A stretch of 64,000 nt of DNA from Leekyejoonella antrihumi (GTDB taxonomy: Bacteria > Actinomycetota > Actinomycetes > Actinomycetales > Dermatophilaceae): positions 1-64,000 of the forward strand of contig NZ_VCQV01000021.1 of assembly GCF_007845645.1 (NCBI RefSeq), given 5' to 3'. Position 1 is the first letter of the stretch, and every line of letters starts with the position of its first letter. The translations under genes were made by a program, and so were the position numbers. Of this stretch, positions 9,129 to 17,140 are shown one piece after another. The notes beneath the pieces were generated by a model. That model was not told where the DNA came from. It did no database searches and saw only the letters and a program-made list of their open reading frames with translations.

Positions 9129-9876
9129 TTAGGCGAGCCACTTCTCGAGGGCGCCGTGCACCTGCGGGTGGTTCAGCAGATCGAAGTGATCTGCCCGGCC
9201 CAAATGCAGCGTGTCGGCACCGGGGAACACGTCCGCCCCGCACCGTGCGCGACCGTACGCCGCCGACGGCGCCCGCACGAGCAGGTCGTCCACCACGTGG
9301 CCGACCGGGTGTCGCGGCGACGACGACAGCGTCGCCGCCACCAGTCGGTAGCGCGCGTGGGGCAACGGCGGGACCTCGCAGCCGAAACCCACCACGGGAT
9401 CCTCGGCGCCCCGCGACCGGCGGTCGAGGATCCGCCCAAACGGCGCCGTCTCGGGCAGCAGCGCGAGCCCACGGCCAGCTGCACTGACCCCCCTGGGCGA
9501 CCGGCGAGCCATGGTGCGGCGTACCCAAGGTGATCACATCACTCACCAGTGGTGCCCACGGGCGTTCAATCGAGGCAGCGGCCGCCGCCCGCATGATGAG
9601 CCCACCCATAGAGTGACCGACCAGCGTGATCCGACGCACCTCGACCGGCCACGATGCGACGAGGTCCTGGAGCAAAGCGGACAGCGCAATCCCGTTCTCA
9701 CGCACCGGCAGACAAGTATTGGCGAGTAGCACCACAGGTGTCCAACCCAGCCGGGTCAACGTGTCAAGGTACGTCGCGGCGTGCTCGCCGCCACGCTGCC
9801 AGTTCGTGTCATCCTCGCACGACCCGTGCAGCAGTACCGCAACCATGCCCGAGGCCTCGGGATGGGCCGCCGGTGT
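9129..9876 (-). pseudogene. Alpha/beta hydrolase, 5'-truncated and frameshifted
   Basis: The minus strand reads a lipase/PGAP1-like hydrolase core: MVAVLLHGSCEDDTNW, then the nucleophile elbow LVGHSMGGLIMRAAA and ITLGTPHHGSPVAQG. Around 9490-9500 the frame shifts; the other frame continues GVSAAGRGLALLPET and runs through PHARYRLVAATLSSSP and LGRADHFDLLNHPQVH to a stop at 9129, supplying the Asp and His region. The normal N-terminal part of such enzymes is absent: upstream sequence switches abruptly at about 9873 to a group II intron reverse transcriptase on the other strand. A two-lesion pseudogene is the best reading; a sequencing error could explain the frameshift but not the missing N-terminus. 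Confidence 0.7.
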
Positions 9877-10657
9877 TCCATCCCGACTCCTACGGGTATC
9901 GGCCCCGCCGGGGCGCGCTGGACGCGGTTCAGGCATGCCGGCGGCGCTGCTGGAAGTACAACTGGGTGATCGATCTTGATGTCCGGAAGTTCTTCGACAG
10001 CGTCCCGTGGGACCTGATCGTCAAAGCGGTGCAGGCACACACCACCGACGAAACTCGCTGGGTCGTGTTGTACGTGAAGCGGTGGCTGGCCGCTCCACTG
10101 CAACTGCCCGACGGGACCCTGCAAGATCGAGACCGCGGAACCCCGGAGGGGTCCGCAATCAGTCCCGTACTCGCTAACCTGTTCATGCACTACGCGTTCG
10201 ACGCCTGGCTGACTCGGGAATACTCGGGCGTCCAGTTCGAAAGATGCGCCGACGACGCCGTCGTGCACTGCGTCACCAAACGCCAGGCCGACCGCCTCGT
10301 AGTGGCGATCGCAGACAGGATGGGACAGCTCGGGCTGCAGTTACACCCGACCAAGACCAAGATCGTGTACTGCAAGGACAGCAACCGGCGCGACTCGTAT
10401 GAGCACACGTCGTTTACGTTCCTCGGGTTCACGTTCCGCCCACCGCGAGCACGGCGGAAGGACGGGATGAGGTTCACCGCGTTCCTCCCGGCGATCAGCA
10501 AGGAGGCCCTGAAGAAAATCAGCGCCGAGATTCGGTCCTCGCGACTACACCGCTGGGTCCGGTACAAGAAGTGGCGCACCTGGAAGAAAGCCATCCGAGT
10601 GCTCATGGAAGCTGCCGCAAAGCGGCCGCGGTACTTCGCGCACTGGGCCTGGGTGAA
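9873..10657 (+). pseudogene. Group II intron reverse transcriptase/maturase, truncated
   Basis: The plus strand encodes the central part of a group II intron reverse transcriptase, beginning abruptly at FHPDSYGYRPRRGALDAV (domain RT2) and continuing through DLDVRKFFDSVPWD, GTPEGSAISPVLANLF, the catalytic block FERCADDAVVHC, and SYEHTSFTFLGFTFRP. The N-terminal RT domains 0-1 are missing. Most of the maturase X domain is deleted: SSRLHRWVRYKKWRT jumps to a short RPRYFAHWAWV tail. The usual YADD is CADD here. The protein is therefore inactive in this copy. The reading frame is not closed by a stop at the end of homology but runs on into intron domain V. Confidence 0.8.
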
Positions 10658-10684
10658 CCGGCGGTCAGATGACCAGGACGACAA

Positions 10685-10760
10685 GAGCCGTATGACGGGG
10701 AGACTGTCACCTACGGATCTGTGGGAGCCCGGGGGTGCAATTCTCCCTGGCCACCCGACC
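10685..10760 (+). mobile_element. Group II intron 3' end: domain V and domain VI
   Basis: GAGCCGTATG at 10685 and CCTACGGATC ending near 10719 are the two arms of a group II intron domain V hairpin; the canonical arms are GAGCCGTATG and CGTACGGTTC. It is followed by a GC-rich hairpin typical of domain VI (GGGAGCCCGGGGGTGCAATT and its complement). Together with the truncated reverse transcriptase this marks a 5'-truncated intron of about 0.9 kb. The exact 3' exon boundary, about 10758-10765, is approximate. Confidence 0.7.
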
Positions 10761-11155
10761 GAATTTCGGACACTCCCTGACTTGTGGCGCGGATCGCGTG
10801 GTCCCTCCGTGTCCCGGTGACGGCTTGCGGACGATTCCTGCGGGGCGGGGGCCGCTATGACGTGGCGGGATCGCGCTGCGTCGTGCGGGTTCACCCGGGA
10901 TTCCGCTTGCGGATCACCTGGTGGCCGGGCAGCGACCGCGTAGGTCGGCACTTGGTGGATGTATCGCATCCGCGACCGAGCCAGAGGGGCTACGCACACG
11001 CAGTGAGCGCCTGGTGTGGCAACCCAACTGGGCGTTTGCGGTTCTTCTACTGAGAGACGTGCCTTCGTAGTGCGGTTCGGCTGCGCTGAGGGCAGTGCGG
11101 CAGGGCAGACATGGTGTGCCGCATCGGTCGTCGTATCCGGTCTGACGGTCGGTTC
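10761..11155. other. Unassigned sequence after the intron relic
   Basis: About 395 bases separate the intron relic from the adenosine-deaminase-like gene. Reading all frames, I see only short ORFs without family resemblance. In particular, the missing N-terminal half of the hydrolase is not found here, so the intron did not simply split that gene. Confidence 0.5.
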
Positions 11156-12262
11156 TCACTGCGTGCCAGCGGGTTGGCCTGTGCTGAGCCGGTTGGCGTC
11201 AACTACGGCATCCGATCGCTCGGTGCTCTGGGCAGGCTGGTTCTGCATAGCGGCGATGGTGGTGGCGAATTCGCTGCGCAGACGGTGTCTGTCGGTGTCG
11301 TCGAGCCAGGTCGCGTCGATGCTGTCTAGTGCGAGTTGCGCCGCAGCGTCAGTGGTCAGGTTCAGTTGTGTGCAGACGCTGGCGTAGGACTGTCCGATGT
11401 CGGTGCCGAACATGGGTGGGTCGTCGGTACAGATGACGATGGACAGGTTGGCTTGGCGCATGCGGTGCAGGTTGTCCCAGCGGGTCTGTTGCCGACTGCT
11501 AACACAGGTGTGCGAGCCGACGGTGAAGGGGATGTGCTCCCTCTGGCAGCGCTGTACGAGGCGGGCGTCGGCGAGCAGGTTGTAGCCATGATCGATGCGG
11601 CTGCAACCGAGTTTGTCGACGCAGTCGATGACATTACTCGGTGGTGCCTGGTCGAGCGTTTGATTGTCCTCGCAGGCATGGGCCGTGCAGTGCAGGCCGG
11701 CCTGTCGGGCCAGCCGGTACGCCTGGGTGAACTGCTCGGGTGGGCCGTGGTGTTCGGAGCCGTCCATGCCGATCCCAATCACTTCGTCGCGTCGGTGCGC
11801 GATGACCTCACGGACCATTCCTTCGGCGACCTGCGGGCCAAGCTCACGGTTGATGGAGGGGATGAGGCGGCCGTGCACGCCGTGGTCGGTTTCGGCCGCA
11901 CGGAGGCCCTCAATGTATCCGTCGATCATGGTGGGGTAGTCCACGCCTTGTCGCTGGTAGTCGGTGGGATTGAAGAAGAGTTCGGCGTAGCGCAGGTTCC
12001 CGCTGGTGGCGGCGCCACTAAGAGCTTCGTAGGCGACCCGCGCGAAGTCGGCTCGGGTGATCACGCACTCTGCGGCCAGCCGGACGACGCGCAGGAAGTC
12101 ATAGAAGTCATCGAAGGCATACAGCAGGTCGGGATCGGTGGTGGGCAATTGCACGTCATTGTTCTGGGCGAGTTCGATCATGGTGGCCGGGCGCATCGTG
12201 CCGGCGAGGTGGCAGTGGAGGTCGACCTTCGGCAGGTCGCGCAGGAAGGTGTCGTAGTTCAT
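11156..12262 (-). CDS. Adenosine deaminase-like metal-dependent deaminase
   Basis: This 368-residue enzyme belongs to the adenosine/adenine deaminase branch of the amidohydrolase superfamily and probably deaminates a purine or related compound in the cytoplasm. Metal ligands and catalytic residues are present: DLHCHLAG near the N-terminus, HACED (the family's usual HAGE, with the catalytic Glu kept and Gly replaced by Cys), a histidine in SRIDHGYN, and the Asp pair in CTDDPPMFGTDI. The ATG at 12262 is preceded by AGGAG. It lies 11 bases after a sodium-solute symporter gene, so the transporter probably brings in its substrate. The HACE and CTDD variants argue for a substrate other than plain adenosine, but that is inference. 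Confidence 0.8.
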   Translation of the reverse strand: MNYDTFLRDLPKVDLHCHLAGTMRPATMIELAQNNDVQLPTTDPDLLYAFDDFYDFLRVVRLAAECVITRADFARVAYEALSGAATSGNLRYAELFFNPTDYQRQGVDYPTMIDGYIEGLRAAETDHGVHGRLIPSINRELGPQVAEGMVREVIAHRRDEVIGIGMDGSEHHGPPEQFTQAYRLARQAGLHCTAHACEDNQTLDQAPPSNVIDCVDKLGCSRIDHGYNLLADARLVQRCQREHIPFTVGSHTCVSSRQQTRWDNLHRMRQANLSIVICTDDPPMFGTDIGQSYASVCTQLNLTTDAAAQLALDSIDATWLDDTDRHRLRSEFATTIAAMQNQPAQSTERSDAVVDANRLSTGQPAGTQ

Positions 12263-12273
12263 GGAGGTCGCTC

Positions 12274-13734
12274 CTAGGCGTTGGTGACCGGAAGGTCGGG
12301 ACGGTTGGGCACGGACACACTTGGGGCGGGCTCGCTTGTGGCAATGGGTGCCTGAGGGGTACGGCCGGGGGCAAGGTGGCTGAGCCCGAAGGTCAGGGCC
12401 AGGTTCACTCCAAGGGCGATCAATCCGATGTTGATTCCACCGAGCTGCGGGCTGGTGGCGTACAGGGCGAGAGCCAGCAGTACGCCCGTGACGATGCCTG
12501 TCCCGGCGGCGAAGGCGTGGACTTTGCGGGCGAAGAAGATGGCGATCCAGCCGGTAGCAAACTGGATACCGACGTAGCCACTGAGGTTGAGAACGGTCAG
12601 CATCAGAGCCGGGGTGAAGGTGGTCATCGCCGCCGCGGCCACGAGAAAGATTGCCACCGCAAGCACGGTCCAGCGGCGCTGGGAGTGCGCGGGAACATTC
12701 GGCACGAGGTTGCGGGTGACGATCGCTCCGATGTTCAGTGAGGTCGAGGCGAGCACCATGATCCCGGCCAGGCCAGCTCCCGCGGCGACCACGCCGACAA
12801 GCCACGGAGGCAGCAGGTCGTGGGCGATGTTGAGGAACACGCCATTCGGGTTCTTGGTATTCGGTAGCGCACTGACAGCGAAGAATGCCGCGAACACTGC
12901 GAAGGGATACATCAGCATGTACATCGGCATGAACACCGTCGACGACTTCACGGCGGCCTCGGACTTGGCAGGGAACACGTACGGCGAGACGGACGGCTGC
13001 AGGTAGAAGCCGAACCCTTGGTACACGATCGTGGTCATCGCGAAGGTCAGGGCGACGCCACCCATGTGTACGTGGGTGGGCGCGGCGGCCGTCGCGTGGG
13101 CGAACAGTGGCGATATGCCGTGCGCGGACATCACCGCGGCCACCCCGACGACCACGATCCCTAGCAACATGAACGCGTCCTTGACGAACGCGACGAACGC
13201 GGACCCGCGTACGCCGGCGATCGCGATGTAGAGGAAGGCGATCGACGCAGCGATCAGGACCGCGCCGATCGGGCTGATCGGTACGCCCAGCCCCTGGAGC
13301 ACGACCTCCAGGCCGATGAACTGGAATTGTCCCCATGGGACTAGCGCGATGATCGAACCGATTGCGATGACCAGTTCGAACTTGCGGCTACCGAAGTGCC
13401 GGCCGAATACCTCGGGCACGGTCAGGGCGTCGTATCGCTTGGCGGCTCGCCAGACCAGCGGGGCAAGGAAGTAGCCGATCGGGTAGGCCAGCAGGATGTA
13501 TCCCAGGAACCACAGCCCATAGCTCGCTCCGCCACCGTAGATGCCGCCCGGGAAGCCGAGCATGGTGCCGATGCTGTAGACCTCGCCCACCGCGAGGAAG
13601 AACAGCAAGAACGGTGGGAACGACCGCCCGGCGACGAGGAACTGCTTGATGTCCATGCGCCGGACGCCGACTCGCGCGAGGATGGCCACCCCGATGGACA
13701 GGGCCATGATCAAGGCGAATACCAGAGCGGTCAT
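12274..13734 (-). CDS. Sodium:solute symporter (SSS family)
   Basis: This 486-residue membrane protein has the many hydrophobic helices of an SSS-family transporter and its typical motifs: FLVAGRSFPPFLLFF, a GYILLAYPIGYFL helix, RYDALTVPEVFGRHFG and a long glycine-rich middle. The short Pro/Ala-rich tail is cytoplasmic. The ATG overlaps the stop codon of the small DUF3311 gene by 4 nt (ATGA), as is common for DUF3311/SSS pairs in actinobacteria. Context with the deaminase downstream suggests uptake of a nucleobase, nucleoside or related nitrogen compound. Confidence 0.88.
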   Translation of the reverse strand: MTALVFALIMALSIGVAILARVGVRRMDIKQFLVAGRSFPPFLLFFLAVGEVYSIGTMLGFPGGIYGGGASYGLWFLGYILLAYPIGYFLAPLVWRAAKRYDALTVPEVFGRHFGSRKFELVIAIGSIIALVPWGQFQFIGLEVVLQGLGVPISPIGAVLIAASIAFLYIAIAGVRGSAFVAFVKDAFMLLGIVVVGVAAVMSAHGISPLFAHATAAAPTHVHMGGVALTFAMTTIVYQGFGFYLQPSVSPYVFPAKSEAAVKSSTVFMPMYMLMYPFAVFAAFFAVSALPNTKNPNGVFLNIAHDLLPPWLVGVVAAGAGLAGIMVLASTSLNIGAIVTRNLVPNVPAHSQRRWTVLAVAIFLVAAAAMTTFTPALMLTVLNLSGYVGIQFATGWIAIFFARKVHAFAAGTGIVTGVLLALALYATSPQLGGINIGLIALGVNLALTFGLSHLAPGRTPQAPIATSEPAPSVSVPNRPDLPVTNA

Positions 13735-13955
13735 GACTGGGCCCCGTCTGGGGTGAGGTAGTGGCGGCGGTCAAACCCGAACCAGCTGATTCCCAGGCAC
13801 ACCGATGTCAGTGGGAACCAGGCGAACATCCAGAAGAACAGGAACGGGATACCGAACACCGTCACCTGGGTATTGGCGATGAATGGGGGGACGACGACGA
13901 TTGCGATCACGGGGATACCCAGACCGATCACGAGACTCCATCGACTGCGCAGCAT
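13731..13955 (-). CDS. DUF3311 small membrane protein
   Basis: This 74-residue protein has two transmembrane helices (SLVIGLGIPVIAIVVVPPFI and FLFFWMFAWFPLTSVCLGIS). Proteins of this type usually sit immediately before an SSS symporter, as here, and probably act as a small accessory subunit. The family name rests on size, topology and position. It starts 9 bases after the TetR stop codon and overlaps the symporter gene by 4 nt. Confidence 0.75.
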   Translation of the reverse strand: MLRSRWSLVIGLGIPVIAIVVVPPFIANTQVTVFGIPFLFFWMFAWFPLTSVCLGISWFGFDRRHYLTPDGAQS

Positions 13956-13964
13956 GACGATCTC

Positions 13965-14606
13965 CTACTCTTCGGCTGTATCGTGCGCCCGACCGGCGCA
14001 CGAGGTCTTCGGTGTCGCCGCGGCGTTCCGCCGGTGCAGGTCTGCCAGCAGGGTGGTCATGGCCCACTCGACCGCATCGGCGACTTCGTCGCCGGACATG
14101 TCTTGTTCCTCACGCATCGTCGCCCAGGCCAGCACGTTGTCCAGGTATCCCAGGACGGCCTCCGCGCGACGTGCCTCCGCTGGTGGCAGGTGACGCGTCG
14201 CGTCGGCGATGGCCTGACTGTTTACCTCAAGGATGTGTCGGCGGAACCCCACTCGCACGCTGCGGCCCAGGCGAGACAACGCGATCGCGTACGCGAGATT
14301 TGGCTGCCGATCGAAGCGATGGCACACCTCGCGGAAGACCGCGGGTAGTTCGTTCAGTGAGGCCGGGTGCACGTAGCTGAACACGTTGTCGTTGATCCAC
14401 TCGCCCGCGGCGGCGAGCAGATCGACCCGCGTGGGGAAGTGGCGGTACACGGTGCGTTCGGACACCCCAGCCCGCTCAGCCACCGCCGCAATCGCCACCT
14501 CTTCGGCCTGTTCCTCAGCCAAACAATCGGCGAACGCCTTCAAGATTCTCTGTCGCGTCTGCTCCGCGTACTCCTCGCGAAGGTCACGTCGCTTATCTGC
14601 ACTCAT
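13965..14606 (-). CDS. TetR family transcriptional regulator
   Basis: This 213-residue regulator has a clear TetR N-terminal DNA-binding domain (TRQRILKAFADCLAEE, then VAERAGVSERTVYRHFPTRVDLLAAA) and an all-helical ligand-binding C-terminus. It is the first gene of the operon with DUF3311, the symporter and the deaminase-like enzyme, so it probably represses its own operon until the imported compound or a product binds it. No good Shine-Dalgarno sequence precedes the ATG; a palindrome lies there instead. Confidence 0.88.
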   Translation of the reverse strand: MSADKRRDLREEYAEQTRQRILKAFADCLAEEQAEEVAIAAVAERAGVSERTVYRHFPTRVDLLAAAGEWINDNVFSYVHPASLNELPAVFREVCHRFDRQPNLAYAIALSRLGRSVRVGFRRHILEVNSQAIADATRHLPPAEARRAEAVLGYLDNVLAWATMREEQDMSGDEVADAVEWAMTTLLADLHRRNAAATPKTSCAGRAHDTAEE

Positions 14607-14615
14607 GTCAGAACT

Positions 14616-14625
14616 ATGACGTCAT
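14616..14625. promoter_or_regulatory. Palindrome ATGACGTCAT, candidate TetR operator
   Basis: A perfect 10-bp palindrome lies 9 bases upstream of the TetR start codon, where bound repressor would block initiation of the whole operon. Flanking TGTCA copies at about 14606 and 14636 may extend the site. The region 14626-14901 upstream has no gene I can recognise. Confidence 0.45.
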
Positions 14626-14901
14626 GGCAGACTGGTGTCAATGGTTGGTGTCGCGCAACCTCGTCGGAACCATGATGGCGACCCTGGAACAGACGTGTGT
14701 CCACCCGCGACGCGGAGGGCGAGGCCGGAGCTACGGCATCGTGTCAGTCCGCACGGGATCGTCGTCGTACCAACGGTATCCGGACCACACACGACCGCCC
14801 GCCATCGAGCGTCCGCGTACGCCCACTCGTGACCGTCCACCCGGCAGGCGACGCCTGATGACGCAACGAGGCATAGTTATGCAGAGGCTACCTAGGCGAG
14901 C

Positions 14902-15195
14902 GTGACACCAGAGAATTCACCGACACGTGACGTCGGGATTCACAGACATGGCCAAACTGGCGAGTTGGGCGCACTGACTCGTGCCGCACTGGCTGGGCTT
15001 GCCTTATACGCAGCAGCCATTTCGTGCTCAGGGTCGCCTCGCCCAACGGTGCGGGGCGAGGATTTCGGCGACGTCAAGCTGGCGGGCGGCCTCGGGATGC
15101 TGATGGGTTGGTTCTTGGCGACCCGGTACGGGTCCGCCGACTCTTGCCCGGCGTTCCCTTGCCTCCGACATCGCTCTCCTCCGACTTGGGCGTAG
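14902..15195 (+). pseudogene. Prepilin peptidase (A24) fragment
   Basis: A 97-codon plus-strand ORF contains ALTRAALAGLALYAAA followed by GEDFGDVKLAGGLGMLMGWF, which matches the second catalytic aspartate block (GxGDxKL) of type IV prepilin peptidases and the helix before it. The first catalytic Asp region and most membrane helices are missing, and downstream sequence loses resemblance. No pilus genes are nearby. This is probably a decayed remnant; the family call rests on one motif. Confidence 0.5.
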
Positions 15196-15197
15196 AG

Positions 15198-16430
15198 CTA
15201 CTCTCCGTCGATCAGCTCTAGAGCGTTGGCGACGACGTGGCCGTCGTGGATCACGGTCCGATCGAATGAGCGGTCCATGACGGCGGCTGCCACAGACTCG
15301 CCCTCGACGATGAGCAGCTCGGCCGGGTCACCGACCGCGAGCCCCGGACGGTCTTCGATCGACGTCAACCGGGGCACTGCCGGATCCAGCACCGTCGCTC
15401 CACCCCACGTCGCGACCGCGAGGCAGTGCTCCAGCAGCTCTGCCCGGCGGTACTTGTTGGTGAACGCCAGCTGCCAGGTGCGGTCCAGCATGTCGGCGTT
15501 GCCGTACGGGGACCAGTAGTCACGTTGGCCGTCCTCACCCAGCCCGACGCGCACGCCCGCCTCGGTGAGGTCAACGAGCGGCAGCGCCGTGTCGACGGAT
15601 GGTGCGACCGTGGCCATCGAGATGTCCAGCTCGGCGAAGTCCTCGATCAGCCGTCGCGTGGTCGGCTCGGACACCCCACCGAGCGGGTAGCCGTGCGAGA
15701 TGGTGACCCGGCCCTGCATGCCCAGGGCGCGGGTGCGTTCCAGGATGAGATCCACGCTGAACACGCCGAGCTCGCCCGGTTCGTGCAGGTGGATATCCAC
15801 CGGGACCTGGTGTTTCTCGGCCAGGCCGAAGACGATGTCAAGATGCCGCACCGGGTCGCGATCCAGCTGGCACGGGTCGATGCCTCCCATGACCTGTGCA
15901 CCCGAGCGCAGGGCCTCCTCGAAGAGTGGAACGGTGCCCCCTTCCCGCAGTAGCCCGGCCTGCGGGAACGCCATCACCGTCACATCACAGCGATCGGCGT
16001 GCACCTGCTTCGCGTGCAGCACACCCTCGAACTTCTCAAGCTTGCAGTCCACGTCGATCTGCGCATAGGAGCGCACCCGCGTCGTTCCGCGCGCCACCAT
16101 CAGCCCAAGAGTGTGCGCCGCACGGTCAGCAACCGACATACCTGCGTCCCGCCAGTGCTCCCGGTCATCCATCACCATGTTCCAGATGCCGCCCTCGGCG
16201 GTATGCGGCCGGAACGGCAGCCCGAGCCGGGTGGAGTCCAGATGCACGTGCACGTCGGAGAACGATGGCACCAGCAGTCTCCCGCGCCCGTCGACCACCA
16301 GGAGGTGCTGCTGTGCCCTGGGGTCGTGCGGAACGATCGCGTCGATCCGTCCTGCGCTCAGGGTGACATCGGCGGGTGCGCCGCCCCAAGGGCGGACATT
16401 CCGCAACGTCGTTGCAGTATCGGTCATCAT
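15198..16430 (-). CDS. Cytosine deaminase-like amidohydrolase
   Basis: This 410-residue enzyme belongs to the cytosine deaminase/isopentenylguanine-type branch of metal-dependent amidohydrolases. It shows the beta-strand-1 metal motif DVHVHLDST, a further metal/substrate region PVDIHLHEPGE, a histidine in ISHGYPLG, and the catalytic Asp block GEDGQRDYWSPYGNADML (in cytosine deaminases usually GSDGIRDPWSPYGNGDML). Two adjacent ATG codons start it at 16430, behind a GAGG. It is the last gene of a four-gene operon, 38 bases after the GntR stop codon. It probably deaminates or hydrolyses a cyclic nitrogen compound; cytosine itself is not proven and SED replacing GSD hints at another substrate. 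Confidence 0.8.
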   Translation of the reverse strand: MMTDTATTLRNVRPWGGAPADVTLSAGRIDAIVPHDPRAQQHLLVVDGRGRLLVPSFSDVHVHLDSTRLGLPFRPHTAEGGIWNMVMDDREHWRDAGMSVADRAAHTLGLMVARGTTRVRSYAQIDVDCKLEKFEGVLHAKQVHADRCDVTVMAFPQAGLLREGGTVPLFEEALRSGAQVMGGIDPCQLDRDPVRHLDIVFGLAEKHQVPVDIHLHEPGELGVFSVDLILERTRALGMQGRVTISHGYPLGGVSEPTTRRLIEDFAELDISMATVAPSVDTALPLVDLTEAGVRVGLGEDGQRDYWSPYGNADMLDRTWQLAFTNKYRRAELLEHCLAVATWGGATVLDPAVPRLTSIEDRPGLAVGDPAELLIVEGESVAAAVMDRSFDRTVIHDGHVVANALELIDGE

Positions 16431-16468
16431 CAGGCCTCAATTGGTAGATCGTACGCGGTCAGAGCGGG

Positions 16469-17140
16469 TCAGGCGGGTGGGAGAACCTCGGCGAGCGCGG
16501 CCAGCGACGGCGCGCGCCCGTGCTCGATGTGGGCGAAGGCGACAGCGCCCGCGAGCTCCGGATTGCCTTGCAGGATCGCGTCGTACAGGCGAACGTGCTC
16601 CGTGTATTCGACCTGTGGGTCGCGGTCTGCGGTGAGAGCAAGAAGCCAGCGGATCCGTCCGAGCAGTGGAGCCATGGTCGCGATCAGCAGGTCGTTGCCG
16701 CTCATCTCGATCACCGCGGCGTGAAAGTCGGTGTTGGCCAGCTGGATCGCTGCGGGGTCATGCGCTGTGGTGGCTGTCCCTGCCTCCGCCAGGACCTCGC
16801 TCAGCCGGGTGGAGGCGCGCCCTTCGGCGATGGCTGCCGCGGCCTGTCGTGCTGCGAGCACCTCGAGGCTCAGGCGCAGGTCGAAGAGCTCCGCGACGTC
16901 CTTGAGGGTGAGCTGGCTGACGACCGCACCCCGGTTCGGGTAGGTGACGATGTAGCCCTCGTTCTCCAGGCGCCGCAATGCTTCTCGGATGGGGATGCGC
17001 GACATCTGCAGTGCCTCGGACAGGTCCCGCTCGCGCAGCCGGCTGCCCGGCTGGTGGTCGCCGCGGATGATGCCTTCGCGGATGCGCAGGTAGGCTTGTC
17101 GCGCGAGTGAGAGCGTCTCGTCAAGAGCCGAGGTCAACAC
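16469..17140 (-). CDS. GntR family regulator, FCD subfamily
   Basis: This 223-residue regulator has an N-terminal winged helix (LRERDLSEALQMSRIPIREA, then LENEGYIVTYPNRGAVVSQL) and a C-terminal FCD domain with the metal or ligand residues of that group (DLRLSLEVLAARQAA, NTDFHAAVIEMSGN, EYTEHVRLYDAI). The GTG at 17140, with AAGGGA upstream, is chosen; it lies 20 bases inside the end of the preceding cyclodeaminase-family gene. Being embedded in the operon, it probably controls the operon and the divergent DUF3100 gene through the TTGGTATAC-like sites between them. Confidence 0.85.
   Translation of the reverse strand: MLTSALDETLSLARQAYLRIREGIIRGDHQPGSRLRERDLSEALQMSRIPIREALRRLENEGYIVTYPNRGAVVSQLTLKDVAELFDLRLSLEVLAARQAAAAIAEGRASTRLSEVLAEAGTATTAHDPAAIQLANTDFHAAVIEMSGNDLLIATMAPLLGRIRWLLALTADRDPQVEYTEHVRLYDAILQGNPELAGAVAFAHIEHGRAPSLAALAEVLPPA

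Noticed and set aside
9654-9872. N-terminal 73 codons of the reverse-transcriptase frame
   Set aside because: They are antisense to the hydrolase pseudogene and show no RT homology, so the RT relic begins at about 9873.
14865-14885. GCATAGTTATGC inverted repeat
   Set aside because: It is short, AT-containing and not next to an intact gene start, so it is likely chance.
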